A DNA stretch of 64,000 bases from Chrysomallon squamiferum (GCA_012295275.1 CM022667.1:6669832-6733831); one strand, 5' to 3'. Positions 1 to 13,700 are shown, counted from the first letter of the stretch. A program made the numbers and translations. The notes: a model not told the origin generated them from the sequence alone.

Positions 1-235
1 AAACTAACAACAAACTAACAAAACAACAACAACAACAACAACAACAACTAGCTTAAATAACAACTACAACAACAACAACTAAAAATAACAACAAAAACAA
101 CAACAACAACAAACAACTAACTTAAATAACAACAAACAACTAGCAACTAGCTTAATAAAACAACAACAACAACAATAAACAACAACAACAACTAGCTTAT
201 AATAACAATAACAACAATAACAGTAACAACAATGA
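1..235. repeat. (AAC)n-rich low-complexity tract
   Basis: The window opens with degenerate AAC/AACAACT repeats without coding potential. It lies in the intron left of the first visible TSNAXIP1 exon. Confidence 0.9.
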
Positions 236-563
236 TATATTTGTATTGTTAAAAAGATAAAAATAACACTTGTATTTAAATGATATATTTGTATTGTTAA
301 AAGAGATTAAAAAAGCACTTGTATTTAAATGATATATTTGTATTTAAATGACATATTTGTATTGTTAAAAGAGATTTTAAAAAAACACTTGTATTTAAAT
401 GATATATTTGTATTTAAATGACATATTTGTGTTTAAATGACATATTTGTATTGTTAAAAAAGATTAAAAAACACTTGTATTTAAATATTTGTATTGTTAA
501 AAAAAGATAAAAGCACTTGTATTTAAAAGACATGTTTGTATTTAAATATTTGTACTGTTAAAG
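236..563 (+). repeat. Minisatellite ending in the acceptor of the first visible exon
   Basis: Degenerate units built on ATATTTGTATTGTTAAAAG and CACTTGTATTTAAATG repeat about seven times. The last unit, TATTTGTACTGTTAAAG, directly precedes the exon at 564 and supplies its AG acceptor, so the array is built on the 3' splice site sequence. Confidence 0.75.
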
Positions 564-3500
564 ACCGGACTGGGACAAGTGTGCTGATTACGTCAGTGGG
601 GGGATGGCGCACTGGAGGGAGGTGTCACAGAACAAGAGCAGTAACGAACTCGTTGATGTTCTCCTCACAGAGATGGGAACTGGGGGCATTGTCGACTCAG
701 GCGGAGCAGACTATTTTGACGCACTGGTAAATTACGTTTTTAAAATTTTACTTTTCTAATGTTATTTATCTTACGTTCAGTGATAAATTCAGTCCAGATT
801 TCATGTTTTCTGTAGATAAAGTTTCAGTTTATAATTATGGAATTAGAATCATAGTTCATTCGTCTGTTTGTCTGTAGGTTATAAGATATTTGTTTTGTCT
901 GTACGTTTAATATGTTTGTGCAATGTTTGGATAGTTACATACACCAGTTATGTGTTAGATAAAAACAAGTAATATTTTGGTACTGTTCAGGGTACAGGTG
1001 ATGACGTACCTGTCTACCTGAGATACGAAGGACAGGTGAGAAACAGGAGACTGGGAAAACGAGACTGTGCTCTTCTCATCAAAGACATCTGGAGGGAAAA
1101 AGTGGCCCACGATGCACAGGTAAGTCATGTGACTTCTTACTGAAATGATATTAACAACAACAACAACAACAGTGATGATGATGACGGTAATGATAGCAAT
1201 GAAGATGATTATGTTAATTCTGCAGGTTAGAAATCACTGAACATATTTTATGACAGTGTTAAATAAAATCATGCATGAGAAGTTTTGAGGGGAGTGAAAA
1301 GGTTGTTATTGTTCATCTTTAGGAGACTTTTTTTGTTGTTGTTTTTTTGTTTTTGTTTTTAATGAAATCAGATTTCCCACATAATTCCTGTGATGCCAGA
1401 AGAAACCACCTGCAGTTATTCACTTCATTAAAGATAAATTTGTTTCTAGGTGTAACTTCTTTTCTAAATAAACTAAATATTAACTTTGGTCTGTGTATGT
1501 TTGTATGTGTGTAATATTATAATATGTCTATCTGTGTTTGTTTCTGTGTGTATAAAAGTGTGACTGTGACTGTTAGTGTATAAAAGTGTGACTGTGACTG
1601 TTAGTGTATAAAAGTGTGACTGTTAGTTTATAAAAGTGTGATTGTGACTGTTAGTGTATAAAAGTGTGACTGTTAGTTTATAAAAGTGTGATTGTGACTG
1701 TTAGTGTATAAAAGTGTGACTGTTAGTGTATAAAAGTGTGACTGTTAGTGTATAAAAGTGTGACTGTTAGTGTATAAAAGTGTGACTGTTAGTGTATAAA
1801 AGTGTGACTGTTAGTGACTGTTAGTGTATAAACTGAGTTTTTGTGACACAGAAGACAGACGGGGTTCGAGAGAAGATGGCTGACTTTCTGCACCTGTACC
1901 TGAAGCGGAGGTTTGCGCTGGATCAGATGGTTGTCGAGTGGGGCTACAACCTGGACGACGCCTGCAAGCGATACGACAACGACGACAACATCGGCCTCTT
2001 CTACAGGATCCTCACTGGAAAGGTCAGTTTACTGTTTTACTGTGTCTTTACTTTACTGTCTTTACTTTACTGTGTCTTTACTGTGTCTTTAGTTTACTGT
2101 GTTTATGTTTTACTGTGTCTTTAGTTTACTGTGATTATATTTTACTGTGCTTTTATTTTACTGTGTTTATATTTTACTGTGCTTTTATTTTACTGTGTTT
2201 ATATTTTAACCTTTTTTTTTTTTTTTTTATATGTTTATATTTTACTTTGGTAAGTACAGAAATAGACCATAAACTGAAATGAAAGAAGGATGAAATAAAT
2301 TTGCTGTATGAATTTGACTGAGTGTGTTTCGGGGAGTGCTATGTCTACATTATGTGTGTATGTGTGCTTTTCTGTGTATGTGTGTGTGTAACATTTTCTG
2401 TGTGTAAATGTATGTGTAGCACTGAGTAGCTGTCTGTCTGTGTGTCTGTTCACATATGACTAGCATATTTTCGTGTATTTCTGTATCACACATGTTTAAT
2501 AAAGTTCAATTGTGAATGCTGTGTTGAAGGTTGATGAAGAAACGTACCACACACAGCTGCAGCGAGTCCAGAAACTCATCACAGCTCTGACCAAGGCAGA
2601 CGCTGAACTGGGCAATGTGGGAAAACTCCCGAAAGAGGTTTTCAAGAAAACCCTGGAACAGTTCTTTGAAGGAATCCAGGAGGAGGCCCTGCTGCGCTTG
2701 ATGACTGCTGCAGAGGAGGAGCTGGAGGCAAAGGAGTCGCCAGAGCTTGAATACAAGAATCTGTTCATGGAGGTGAATGCTCCGTTTGTGTACAAAATGT
2801 TAAATACACAGTAACGTTTCACAAAATGTTAAATACAAAAATATATTTTCCCAACAAGTGTTTGTATCTGTTCTAGATATAGATAGAAATTTTAATACAA
2901 AAACAGTATATCATGAACAAGAATGTTTTAAAAGTTTTACAAAAATAATTCCCAGATAAATTCTTTATTAATATTAATAATAAATATGATTGTGATCATG
3001 CAGGTTGTAAAATAGAAATAGTGTTGCAGATAAAACAGGATTGTTTCATTTTGAAGATTTTTTTTTTAATTTTGAACAATAAAATAATTTTCAGGACGAT
3101 GAAGGAAAAAGCACTGCTTTTCTGGAAGCTGTTTACAAATACTGGAAATCAGAACAAGTGAAATACATAGAGGACATCAAACAACAGCTGGAAAACACAA
3201 AGTAAGTCTCACTTTGTACAGTTCTTATCTCACTTTGTACAGTTCTTATCTCACTTTATACAGTTATTTCAGTTTATACAAGTTGTTATCTCATTTTATA
3301 CAGTTCTTATCTCACTTTATATATTTTTTATTTTCTTTTTACAGTTTTATCTTGTGTACAGTTTTTATTTTTTATACAGTTATTTCAGTTTATAGATAGA
3401 TCTCAGATTATACAGTTATCTCACTTTGACAGTTCTTATCTCACTTTGTACAGTTCTTATCTCACTTTGACACAGTTGTTAGATATTTATATAGTTCTTT

Positions 3501-4184
3501 CACACTTTTACAGTTTTTATCTCACTTTGTTTTGTTTCTTATCTATTTATATATTTTTTTATTTTTTTTTTTATTTTGTTTGCTTTTATTTTTTTTTTTC
3601 TATCTTATTTTAAATTTGTTTAACTTTGTGATGTTTTATTTATATGTAAAAATATATATATATTTTATTTATTTATTTTCGTTTTGTTTTGTTTCTATTA
3701 TTATTTAGTTAAATTATTTTGATTTTGTTTTATTTAAATGTGTTTTATTTTATATTTATTTAAATTTGTTTGATGTTTTATTTATTTAAATGTTTTGATT
3801 TTTTTTTAATTAAATCTGTTTGATGTTTTATTTATTTAAATGTTTTTTGTATTTATTTAAATGTGTTTGATGTTTTATTTATTTAAATGTGTTTGATGTT
3901 TTATTTATTTAAATGTGTTTGATGTTTTATTTATTTAAATGTGTTTGATGTTTTATTTATTTAAATGTGTTTGATTTTTCAGTCCTGTTCCGGTTGATGA
4001 ACTGCGCAGGGCGGTGATGCTGGTTGACCCGGAGATAAACGAGGCGCAGGCCACGGCGTACCTGTCCTGGGTGTACCAGACTCCGCCCGACAAAATCTTT
4101 GACGCTGACCCACTGGACGTTGACACGGTTGTCGAGAGACTTTCAAACGGAAACGTGTACCGAGTTAGCAAAGCAGCAAATTAA
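564..4184 (+). CDS. TSNAXIP1: Translin-associated factor X-interacting protein 1 (TSNAXIP1), C-terminal 337 residues; 5' part outside window
   Basis: Six exons: 564-726, 991-1119, 1852-2022, 2530-2772, 3095-3201 and 3983-4184 (stop 4182-4184). All junctions are GT-AG, and the frame closes at 338 codons after one leading base. The product starts PDWDKCADYVSGGMAHW and holds NELVDVLLTEMGTGG, VPVYLRYEGQVRNRRLGKRD and YKNLFMEDDEGKS. It follows the C-terminal half of vertebrate TSNAXIP1 as I remember it (PDW.KC, QLVDVLLEE, LRF.G.V.N, YRSLFMED). That protein binds TSNAX/TRAX and is best known from testis; the role here is inferred. The N-terminal coiled-coil exons are absent from positions 1-563, which are repeats, so they should lie upstream. 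Two paralogous N-terminal-only genes follow downstream. Introns are short and repeat-filled. Confidence 0.88.
1545..1830 (+). repeat. Minisatellite, unit about 22-24 bp, before TSNAXIP1 exon at 1852
   Basis: Units of GTGTATAAAAGTGTGACTGTTA repeat about a dozen times with some longer variants. The array ends about 20 bp before the acceptor at 1850-1851. Confidence 0.85.
2023..2230 (+). repeat. TTTACTGTGTCTTTA-type repeat starting at a splice donor
   Basis: Begins at the donor after exon 1852-2022 (GTCAGTTTACTG) and continues as degenerate TTTACTGTGTTTAT units, ending in poly-T. Confidence 0.7.
3196..3480 (+). repeat. Minisatellite of about 21 bp starting at a splice donor
   Basis: Units of TTCTTATCTCACTTTGTACAG run on from the donor GTAAGTCTCACTTTGTACAG at 3202. 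Each copy ends in CAG or similar. Confidence 0.75.
3760..3982 (+). repeat. Minisatellite of about 27 bp ending in a splice acceptor
   Basis: Units of GTTTGATGTTTTATTTATTT AAATGT repeat. The last is changed to GTTTGATTTTTCAG, the acceptor of the exon at 3983. Confidence 0.75.
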
Positions 4185-4490
4185 CCTTTTCCTTTTTTAC
4201 ATTAAAATATTACATCTAAAAAAATAAATAACAAAATATTTACAGTTTAATGAAATTAACCTTTTACTTTTTTACATTAAAATATTACATCTAAAAAAAT
4301 AAATAACAAAATATTTACAGTTTAATGAAATTAACCTTTTCCTTTTTTACATTAAAATATTACATCTAAAAAAATAAATAATAAAATATTTACAGTTTAA
4401 TGAAATTAACCTTTTCCTTTTTTACATTAAAATATTATATCTAAACAAATAAATAATAAAATATTTACAGTTTAATGAAATTTTTTCAGT
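4185..4490 (+). repeat. 75-bp tandem repeat, four copies, right after the TSNAXIP1 stop
   Basis: Copies begin near 4185, 4260, 4335 and 4410. Each starts ATTAACCTTTT-like, runs through TTTTACATTAAAATATTA and ends GTTTAATGAA. The first starts at the stop codon region, so the 3' UTR is largely this array. Confidence 0.85.
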
Positions 4491-4986
4491 GAAATAAAAT
4501 TAATTTATTCTGAGTCCAAAACCATTAATTTAAAAGTAAAATAATAATAATAATAATGAGTTTATAAATTACAAAAAAAAATTTAAAAATTGCTTCAGAC
4601 GAGAATTAAAAATAAATTCTGTCTTGAACTGAAATGTTTTTATGTACTGTAAAACACTTACTGAACACAGAACATTAAACAAACTAATAATAAAATAAAA
4701 TTAATTTTTAAAATAATAATAGTAATAAAAGTAACATTTTAATAAAGTATGAGTTGTAATTTTTGGAAAATGACTTTTGATTCTGTGTAGCTAGTTACTA
4801 TCTGATCAGGTGTGAACTAGGAACGTTAATTATCAGAAGAAAAACAAGCTTAAAAAAAGAAGTTTTATCTGAATGAGAAAGTGACTCACTGACATGATCA
4901 AACAGACTGAGTATTACATAATGAAGTGGTGAAGAAGGTTCAATCATTCATTTGTATTTAGGTCAAAATTATACCAGCATCATTAC

Positions 4987-5025
<39 letters not shown>

Positions 5026-5045
5026 TTTTACTTATTTATTTATAT

Positions 5046-5090
<45 letters not shown>

Positions 5091-5129
5091 ATTTTATTTG
5101 TTTATTTGTTTATTTAATTATTTTATTTT

Positions 5130-5160
<31 letters not shown>

Positions 5161-6839
5161 TATATATTATTTTTTTATTTTTTTTATTTATTTACTTACT
5201 TACTTATTTATTTATATTTTCATTTATTTATTTATTTAATGAAAATATTTCTTACTTGAAAATTCTGTCTACATCAGGTTTTATTAGAACATTTTTAGAT
5301 AGTGAAATGTTTGTTTGGTAGTCAAAATGTATCTAGATTTTAAAAGTTTATGTACATAAATTATGATGTTTTGATACAAATGTATAAATTGTATATGAAA
5401 GTTTTTAACTACATTTAAATCAGATGATTTGTTTCATTTATCTTTGATCCTTTTTTTACTTTTGTCCATTCAATATGTTTTTTTTTATTGAAATCTTGTT
5501 TGCTTTTTTCATTCAAAAATCTGTGATATTTTAAAGCAGTGATTTGAAATTTTAAAACTATTTAGTAACTTTCCATGAATTCAAAGCTTTAAAGTTAATA
5601 CTTTTTAATTCATTCTAAATCAGGTATTTTAAAACAAACTGTTAAGTTTTAACTTTGCCTTATAATAATTTAGAATCGCACTATTGCCAAAGACTAACAA
5701 GATAAAACCTTGTTGTTTCTAATTCTTTTTGTCTAATTTTTTTTTATTTAATTTTATTTATTTGTACATACTTTTTTTTATTATTTTCTTTTTTCTTTTC
5801 TTTAGTTATTTTTTTATTCATTTATTACTGATTAAAGATTTGTAAAATCTGTTAAATGATTTCTCTTTATTGAAACTTTGATATGAATGATGACTGGATC
5901 AAGTATAATTGTTGATTTATAAGTCAGTTTCATAATTTTATATTGTTATTATTATTTTTTATGTCAGTGAGTTTTACATAAATATATTGTTTCTATGATT
6001 TGTAAGAAAATATTGTTAACATTCTTTCTTATACTCTCAGCATAATTTATAATCATGTTTAAAACAGTTTTTATAAACATTTAAATAGATTTATATATAT
6101 AATTAACTGTTTGTTATTATTATTATTTTTATTTTTTTTTTTTTTTTATTATAGTTTCATTTTGTTATTTCCTTTCTAAATAAACTGAAAAGAAATGAAA
6201 ATACACACTTATTGATAAAATATCTTCATGCAAACAAAAGAACAATTGTATTTATTCTGTGCCTTCTTAAATGTTTTGTTTATCTTTGCTTTAAAACAAA
6301 AAGATGTTTCGCTTTACTTAAATCATTCTTCCACTGAATATAAATTTAGATATTTACTTTTTTTTTTATCTTTTCTCTTAATTCTGTTGTAAAAGTGCAT
6401 CTGTGATAAAATATACTCTGTGTACTATAAAACAATAATATTTTGTTGTTATTACTTTTCTTTTGTTGTTGTTGTTATTGTTCTTAGTATTATCATTATT
6501 ATTATTTATTTATTTACTTATTTATTTATTTATTTTTACTGTATGCTTCCTGACATGTAAAACTATAAATAATTTGTTTTTAAAATATACATACACATGA
6601 ATTGTAATGTACTTGCTTTATTAAATGGTTGAAGCACTTTGCTTGTTGTTGTTATTTGGGTTTTGGGGACTGTCTAATAACAGTAGAAATTTTCCAGATT
6701 ACTGTTATTACATTACAGTTTATAAAAAAAAAACAGTTGTATACATTTTAGGGGGAATCAGACTGTATATTGATCTGAATAAGATTTATGTGTAATATAT
6801 GTTTTATACATATACATATATACAGAGAGAGAGGGGGGG

Positions 6840-6928
<89 letters not shown>

Positions 6929-7336
6929 CTAATATGGATTATATTTGAAATGCCTTTAAAAACATATTTAATTATCATGACGCTATATTCAATAACAGTG
7001 AACGTGATGAATGTAAATTTTATTTTAATGACTTGCAAAGGTTGCTATAAATACAACAAACATATACATTACATCCACGGCAAAGCACTCGATTATTGAT
7101 CTAAAACTTCACCGTGAGTTAGCAGAAGCTATTAAATGTGTGTATTGATTAACCAGTCGTGTATTATTTTACAGCTCTTAGCATGACAAACTGTTTATGT
7201 ATGTTTTTACAATAAACAGTTGTAATAATGAAAAATAAAAAAAACAAAGAGAGAAAAAAAAAAATAATAATAATAAGCAATTATCGTAGTAAAACAAACA
7301 TCAACAAGGAACGTTTTACTTTTCATCACTTTATTT
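4491..7336. other. AT-rich intergenic region between two convergent genes
   Basis: No coding exon recognised. It holds TTTA and poly-T runs (4980-5240), dispersed AT-rich DNA and a long (GA)n microsatellite at about 6846-6926. It separates the 3' ends of the plus-strand TSNAXIP1 gene and the minus-strand paralogue. Confidence 0.7.
6826..6927. repeat. (GA)n microsatellite
   Basis: About 80 bp of uninterrupted GA dinucleotide follow a G-run. Confidence 0.95.
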
Positions 7337-7771
7337 TTATGAATGCACCACCTTGTTCCCGAACGGATTTTCCCGAGCGCTTTGGTAAGCTTTTTCGTAA
7401 TAGGTACCCGACATGTCTTCCGGAAGGTAGCGGAGATTGGCGAGTTCAATTACGAGCAGTTTTCGCGCATCGCTCTCGTTCCGGTAACGTCGGTACTCCT
7501 CGGACAGAAGTTTCTGAAGTCGTTTGACTTGTTTCTCCAGAGCCAGTTTCTCGTTTTTCATAGCATCAATTTCAGTCAGCTGCCTGCGGTTTATCTGTTT
7601 GAGTTCGTTGACATCTAAAATAGGAAAACAAATTTAAGAAAAGTTAGCTTTTCAAGTACAGTTGTTTTAGCAGTAGTTGCAGCAACAGCAGTAATAATAG
7701 TAGTTGTTGTTGCAGCAGAAAAAGTAGCAGTAATTATAATAGTATTAGGACTAATAATAATAGCAGAAACT

Positions 7772-7808
<37 letters not shown>

Positions 7809-8434
7809 CAGTAATAGCAGTAATAGAAGTTATAATATTAGTACTAGATGTAGCAGTATGGCTAACTGTAATAGTAGTAAAGTAGCAACACTACTGATAG
7901 TAGTAGTAGTAGTTTTTATTATTATTTTGCGCGTGTATTTATATTTTCTTCTTCTTCTTCTTTTGCATTCTTCCAGTAAAATTGTTTATGTAATCGTTAC
8001 GCGTCAACATTCCAAATTGATGTTGATTAGGTGATCACGTGACCTTACTAATACCTTTTTTCTCTTCTTGCAGAAACTTGTGCAGTTCTTGTTCATACTG
8101 CTCGTGACAGGAAATTAAATTTTCCTACAGAAAATAAAAACCTTACTGAATTTAAAAGTTATTGCTGATGTTGTTTTCTAATATGTCGTCTATATTACTA
8201 AAGTCTGTATAAGTTATGTAACACAATTATTTATTTTTCATCTTCTTACTTATTTACATAAATATTTATTTTATTTTTTATTATTTATTTATTTATTTAT
8301 TTACTTTATTTATTTATTTAATTTTAAAAAGTTTTAAAAAGTGAAAACAGAATTTGTTTTAATTTTTTTTAAATTATGTTATTGTTGTTGTTGTTTGTTT
8401 TACTTGTGCATATGGATTCATTTATATTTTTGAA

Positions 8435-8472
<38 letters not shown>

Positions 8473-10116
8473 CAACATCATCATTATCATCATCATCATC
8501 ATCATTATTATTTTTATTATTCTCATTATTATTATTATTATTTGTGTGTGTGTGTGTGTGTGTGTTTAAAGGATGTTTATTATACTGAAGTTGTTGTACA
8601 GTTGAGGTTTGATCGGTGGAGAGATGGTTTAAGTGAGCTGCATTTTAAAGTTAATGTTGTGATTACTAGAAGAATTGTAGTTCACTGGATTAAAATAGGT
8701 TGACGTGCCTGCAGTGGCTGCAGTTCGCGTATTTTCTGTTTCTGTTTGTTCAGCATCATTTCGTACTCGTTTTTCACAGCTGCCAGTATCGACCTGTACG
8801 TCGTGAAGTTCTCAATCAGCGCCTCAAACACCTGTCTATACACCTGCAAAAACACACCTGTTTATGTACCTGTATTAACACATTCTTGATTACACATCTC
8901 TGTACACACCTGTATTAACAAACACCTGTAAAAACACACCTGTTTATGTACCTGTATTAACACATTCTTGATTACACATCTCTGTACACACCTGTATTAA
9001 CAAACACCTGTAAAAACACATTTGTGAACATCTGTAATAGCAAACACCTGTCTATGAACCTGTAAAAAAATATTTTTAACAACAGCAGTAACTACAGTAA
9101 TATTAATTTCGTAATATCGATTTCTTTTATTTATATATTTTGTGTCTGAGTGTACGTCAGTTTGTGTGTGTTTTATGATTATAGTTATTAGTGTTAACGG
9201 AAAACCACCTGAAGTCGAAGCTCGTTTGGTTTCACCTCGACAACATTCAAGGTACGCAACTCTTTCTTGACATACTTTTCTAGCTGGTCCAGGAAGCGCG
9301 GTTTCGGTGTCACTTCCGGTTTGTGCGTCTCTTCATCCGTTATCAGAGCGAGGCCCTTTCTCTTCGTGAGCACAGCCGTAGCAGACGAACCATCCTGTGT
9401 GCTCGCGTGAGCAGGCCACAGGTCGAATTCTCCCGCCTTCTGATCTATGAACGGCTGAAATGTTCACACATACCATGTGTCTGTTGTTGTTTTCTTTATT
9501 ATTTATTAGATGTTATTATCACCATCATCATCATCATAATTTATTGACTGTGTGTGTGTGTGTGTGTGTGTGTGTGCTCTGCTTGTATGTTAGTATGCTG
9601 TTTGATTTTATTCATGTATGCATGTAGGTATTTATGTGTATGTGTATGTGTATGCATATATGTATGTGTTTGTAGATATGTATCTATGTGTATATTTATA
9701 TATGTATATGTATGAATATATAGGAAAATACCCACACAACACAAATACTCAAACACACATAGATACACAGATATTATCTATATGTATAATGTGTTTATCT
9801 GTATGTTTTGTTTGAGTTTTTTTGTTTGTGTTTTGTTTCTTGTGTTCTAAAATTAAAACATGTTCATACGGTCAGTGCTCTTGGATTTGGTAGAAAATGT
9901 TCCTGGTTCTTGATCGTAAAGGTTCGCCGAGGTGTTGGTCTGTTAATAAGCAAATGTGTACGTGATTAAACAGTAAACTGGAACATCACTGTGATGTGTG
10001 AGTTTGTGTGAACGTGTAAATTGTTAACTAAATCTGAAACTATGAAAATAATACTTTTTGCGTGTCTGTTTTTTAGCATCACTATGCTGACCGTTAGCCT
10101 TCGGATCCTGGCTCAT
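7337..10116 (-). CDS. TSNAXIP1 N-terminal-domain paralogue A
   Basis: Minus-strand exons in reading order: 10116-10092 (tentative start, MSQDPKAN), 9939-9870, 9454-9209, 8843-8709, 8124-8055 and 7614-7337 (stop). From the second exon the frame closes over 265 residues. Motifs PRFLDQLEKYVKKELRTLN, PNELRLQ, NEYEMMLNKQKQKIREL and EEYRRYRNESDARKLL match the N-terminal coiled-coil region of TSNAXIP1. The protein ends soon after LRYLPEDMS and lacks the C-terminal half found at 564-4184. Exon sizes 135 and 70 equal those of paralogue B, but the 66-nt exon of B is not found here. The junction between exons 1 and 2 does not keep frame, so a micro-exon or another start is likely. The 8709 exon needs a GC donor. 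Confidence 0.8.
7660..8050. repeat. Trinucleotide-rich intron (GTA, TTC)
   Basis: The last intron of paralogue A holds degenerate AGT/AGC trinucleotides (7660-7920) and a short TTC run (about 7948-7962). Confidence 0.8.
8844..9060 (-). repeat. Tandem repeat (about 80 bp) on the acceptor of paralogue A exon 8843-8709
   Basis: Two near-identical copies of a block made of CACCTGTAAAAACACACCTG and GTACCTGTATTAACACATTC. The block overlaps the minus-strand acceptor, which reads GTGTGTTTTTGCAG with exon start GTGTATAGACAG. Confidence 0.75.
9546..9770. repeat. TG/TATG-rich microsatellite in an intron
   Basis: (TG)n at about 9548-9575, then degenerate TGTATG repeats to about 9720. No exon seen. Confidence 0.85.
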
Positions 10117-10662
10117 TTCGAACTAAAAACTTTCACATTATCTGTTACGCCATGAAAACTCGAAAATATATAAATAAGAGTGTCAAACAATTACAGTGAA
10201 ACTTTAAAATTAGCAAGATAAACTTTAAAATATATATATATTATATATATATAAATAAAAAAATAAGTAAAAAAAACCTAATAATAGTGTATGACGTAAA
10301 TTATAGTTTATGACGTTATAAAAGACCAGTTCGCATTTACATCGTGAATTCTCGAGATATAACAACTGTGCTTCTGAAATAAAATCTATTACGTGTACAG
10401 TTCTGACTTTATTTTCCACTTGTTCTTTTACAGAACATAATTTGAAAAATGGAAATAAATGTTTTATTTTTATACTATTATATTAATTTTCAAGATTTTA
10501 CAAGATTTAAGATCTCGTAATTTCTCATATAAAAGAGAATTAAGAAAACATGTTTTTCAATGACGTAGCAAGTGATGTAATTTTCATCTGGTGTCAAACG
10601 GAAACAACGACAACCACAACTTACTGAGTTCAGCTAAACAAATTTATATCGACTTTTAAACA
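10117..10662. promoter_or_regulatory. Shared intergenic region of two divergent TSNAXIP1-like paralogues
   Basis: About 546 bp separate the minus-strand ATG (10116) from the plus-strand ATG (10663). This head-to-head layout suggests a bidirectional promoter. A short AT palindrome lies at 10232-10252. No TATA box can be assigned. Confidence 0.5.
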
Positions 10663-10717
10663 ATGTCAAAGACAGATATTTTTAGTCAGTACTCCGAATT
10701 TTTTTTTTATTATTATG

Positions 10718-10789
<72 letters not shown>

Positions 10790-13700
10790 CAAGAAAAGAA
10801 AAAAGAATGTTTTACTTGAAGCAGTAAAATAGTAAAAATCAAAATTTTTTGTCATTATAAAAATGATGATGTCAGGGCAAAAACAACTACCGACTCTTGA
10901 CAGGCCACTTTTGTTTATCTAGTATTTATTTATTATCTAATCTTATTGTTTTGGTTGTTGTCATTACAGATAAACCAAATCCCCACGACACTCCAAAACA
11001 GATTTTCATTAGGGTACCACAAACATCGTTTCTTCCCCATCATCGGACTTCAAACACGAGGGTTCGTTTCGTTTATTTCTTTATAACGCCAACATAGGTA
11101 CACATCCGGATATGTATGTATGTATGTATGGATGGATGTATGTATGTATGTATGTATGTATGTATGTATGTATGTATGTATGTATGTATGTATATTGATG
11201 TATGGATGTATGTATGTATGTATGTATGTATGTATGTATGTATGTATGTATGTGCGTACGTATGTATGTACGTATCTTCAGAATATTGGTGCTGACACAT
11301 TTATGAGGTGATAAACGGGAATGTGGTTATACAGGGCGCGTTATAAAGAAGTTTGTACATACATACGTATATACATACATACATACATACATACATACGT
11401 ACGTACATACATACATAATGCAAACATACAAACATACACACATAGCTATACACACATGCTTACACAGAGAGAAAGAGATACAAACATACATAAGCACAAA
11501 TGCATGTTAGTGATGACAACTATTAGCTTTTTTATTTTATTTTTAAATTTTTTTTTTTTTTTTTTTATTTTTTATTTATTTATTTACTTATTTACTTACT
11601 TACTTACTTATTCATTAATTTATTTACAGAACTGCATAAGCCAGAAGACGTGTCACCACGAGGTAGACATTTCCTACCCGTGTCGCCAGCACTCCAAGAA
11701 CCAGCATGAACCTGTTCGCAACAAGCCAAACTTCCTGAAGGCGATGGAGAACTTCCTTAAAAAAGAACTGAAAAAGTTAAACGCCACAGACGAGAAACCC
11801 AGCGAGCTTCGACTTCAGGTCAGCCCGCGAATAAAGGGAGGGATGGATGAACGGACGAATGAACGGACAAATGAACGAGTGAATGAACAGTTAAAGAAAG
11901 GAATTAGTGAACATAAAAGAGCATATGGATGCGCGACTGAACTATCAAAGAAATGAATGAATGAAGAAATGAATAAGTGATTGATCGGGAAGACAATGAA
12001 TAGATGAATATGACAAATAAGTAACTAAATAGTTGATGAGTGAATGAACGCATGGATGAATGAAAAGATGGATAGAAGAATGATTATGCGGACGAATAGA
12101 TCAATGGATGTGTGAGTCTGTATTACAGCTTCTCCAGGCGAACAAATGAATGAAAACGCTTTAGAATACAACAAGAGAAAATATAAAATGTGTTTATGTA
12201 GAGAATAACTGGTTAGTCTCTTAAGATATCAGATTTATCCTGCGATTGTTAGAATGCTGATTGCAGTGAGGCTCTACAGAGCTGCAACAGCCAAACAACC
12301 AGACAAGGATATATATCTTAGTTCAGTAACCTGTCATTTCTTTTATGTATTTATTTATTTTAAAGATTTAACTCCGATTTGTGTGTATTATTGTACAAGT
12401 GTGTGTGTGTGTGTGTGTGGTTGTGTGTGTGTGTGTGTGTGTGTGTTTATCGTGCCCCAATGTTCGGTGTAAATTAACTTGCATATTAAGTTATTAATAA
12501 TTGCTAATTAATGATTACTACTGATAAAGGACTGCTCCTTGTTCTAATTTAAGTCTCGTGTGTGGTATTTCCTGTATTTATTCATTCATTCATTCATTCA
12601 TTCATTCATTCATTCATTCATTCTCCATCTTCTTCTCTTCCTCTTCCATTTTTTTCTAAAAAAAATTGATGTTATTTTCACTTTCTCTACTTCTGATTTT
12701 ATTTTTCTGTTTCTTTCTCTTCTTCCACTTTTTTCAAATTTTCTACTCCATTGTGTTCTTTTTTTCTGTGTTTTCTTCCATAACCGTCAGTGAACACACT
12801 ATTTCCTTTCCCGCGCAGGCGCACTCACAGGTGTTTGAGACGATGATAGAAAACTTCAGGACGTTCAGACCGCTGCTAGCCGCCATCAAGAACGAGTACG
12901 AGATGATGATAACACACAACAAGATGAAAATACGAGAACTCGAACCACTAAAAGTAGGTCGTCGTTGCCGCTGTCGTCAAAGTGGCTGCTGATCTAAACG
13001 TTGTCGTTACAGTTTTAGGCGTCCATGTTCGTAACCGGTTGTCCTGCTAGTTGTTGTCGCCTGTGTTGCCGTCGTTATAACATATACAAAGTGGACGATG
13101 TCGTGTTTCCGTGTAAAGTCAGGGGTTAAAAACTTTTAGCCTAAACTGATGTACTTTTAAGTGTTGTGTTTGTTTCTAGGCTTACTTAACACAGTTCGAT
13201 AATAAACTAACAACAGAACAAGAGACGCTCAGATTTAATTTCCCAGTTACAAGACGATACATCTTCAAAGAATTGTAAAGATACTGAAAAACCTGTAGCT
13301 CACTTCAGTTATTTATTTATACCTAGTATTTATTTCTTTATTTATCTATTTATTTCTTTATTTATTGATTTATTTCTTTATTTATCTATTTATTTCTTTA
13401 TTTATATCATCATTCCTTTACCAGGAAGCAATGTACATGCTGAAAGAACGGTTTCGTAAACAGGTGATGGATTTCAAAGAAGAACAAAGGAAAGGTGATA
13501 CAGTGTTTAAGTTTTAGTTCTTCATTTTTGTTTAATACAACGTTTAATGTACAACATCTATCTACCAGTCCACACCTGTCTCACTGTCTTTCTGTCTGTC
13601 CTTCCTTGTGTCTATCTGTTTATCTCTCTGTCTGTTCGTCTGTGTATCTACTGATCTGTCTTTCTATCCATCTATCTATATTTCTATCTATCTGTCTATA

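Noticed and set aside
6748-7099. Frames of (RE)n or (LS)n
   Set aside because: Translation of a (GA)n microsatellite only. The same applies to TG, CA and GATA tracts elsewhere.
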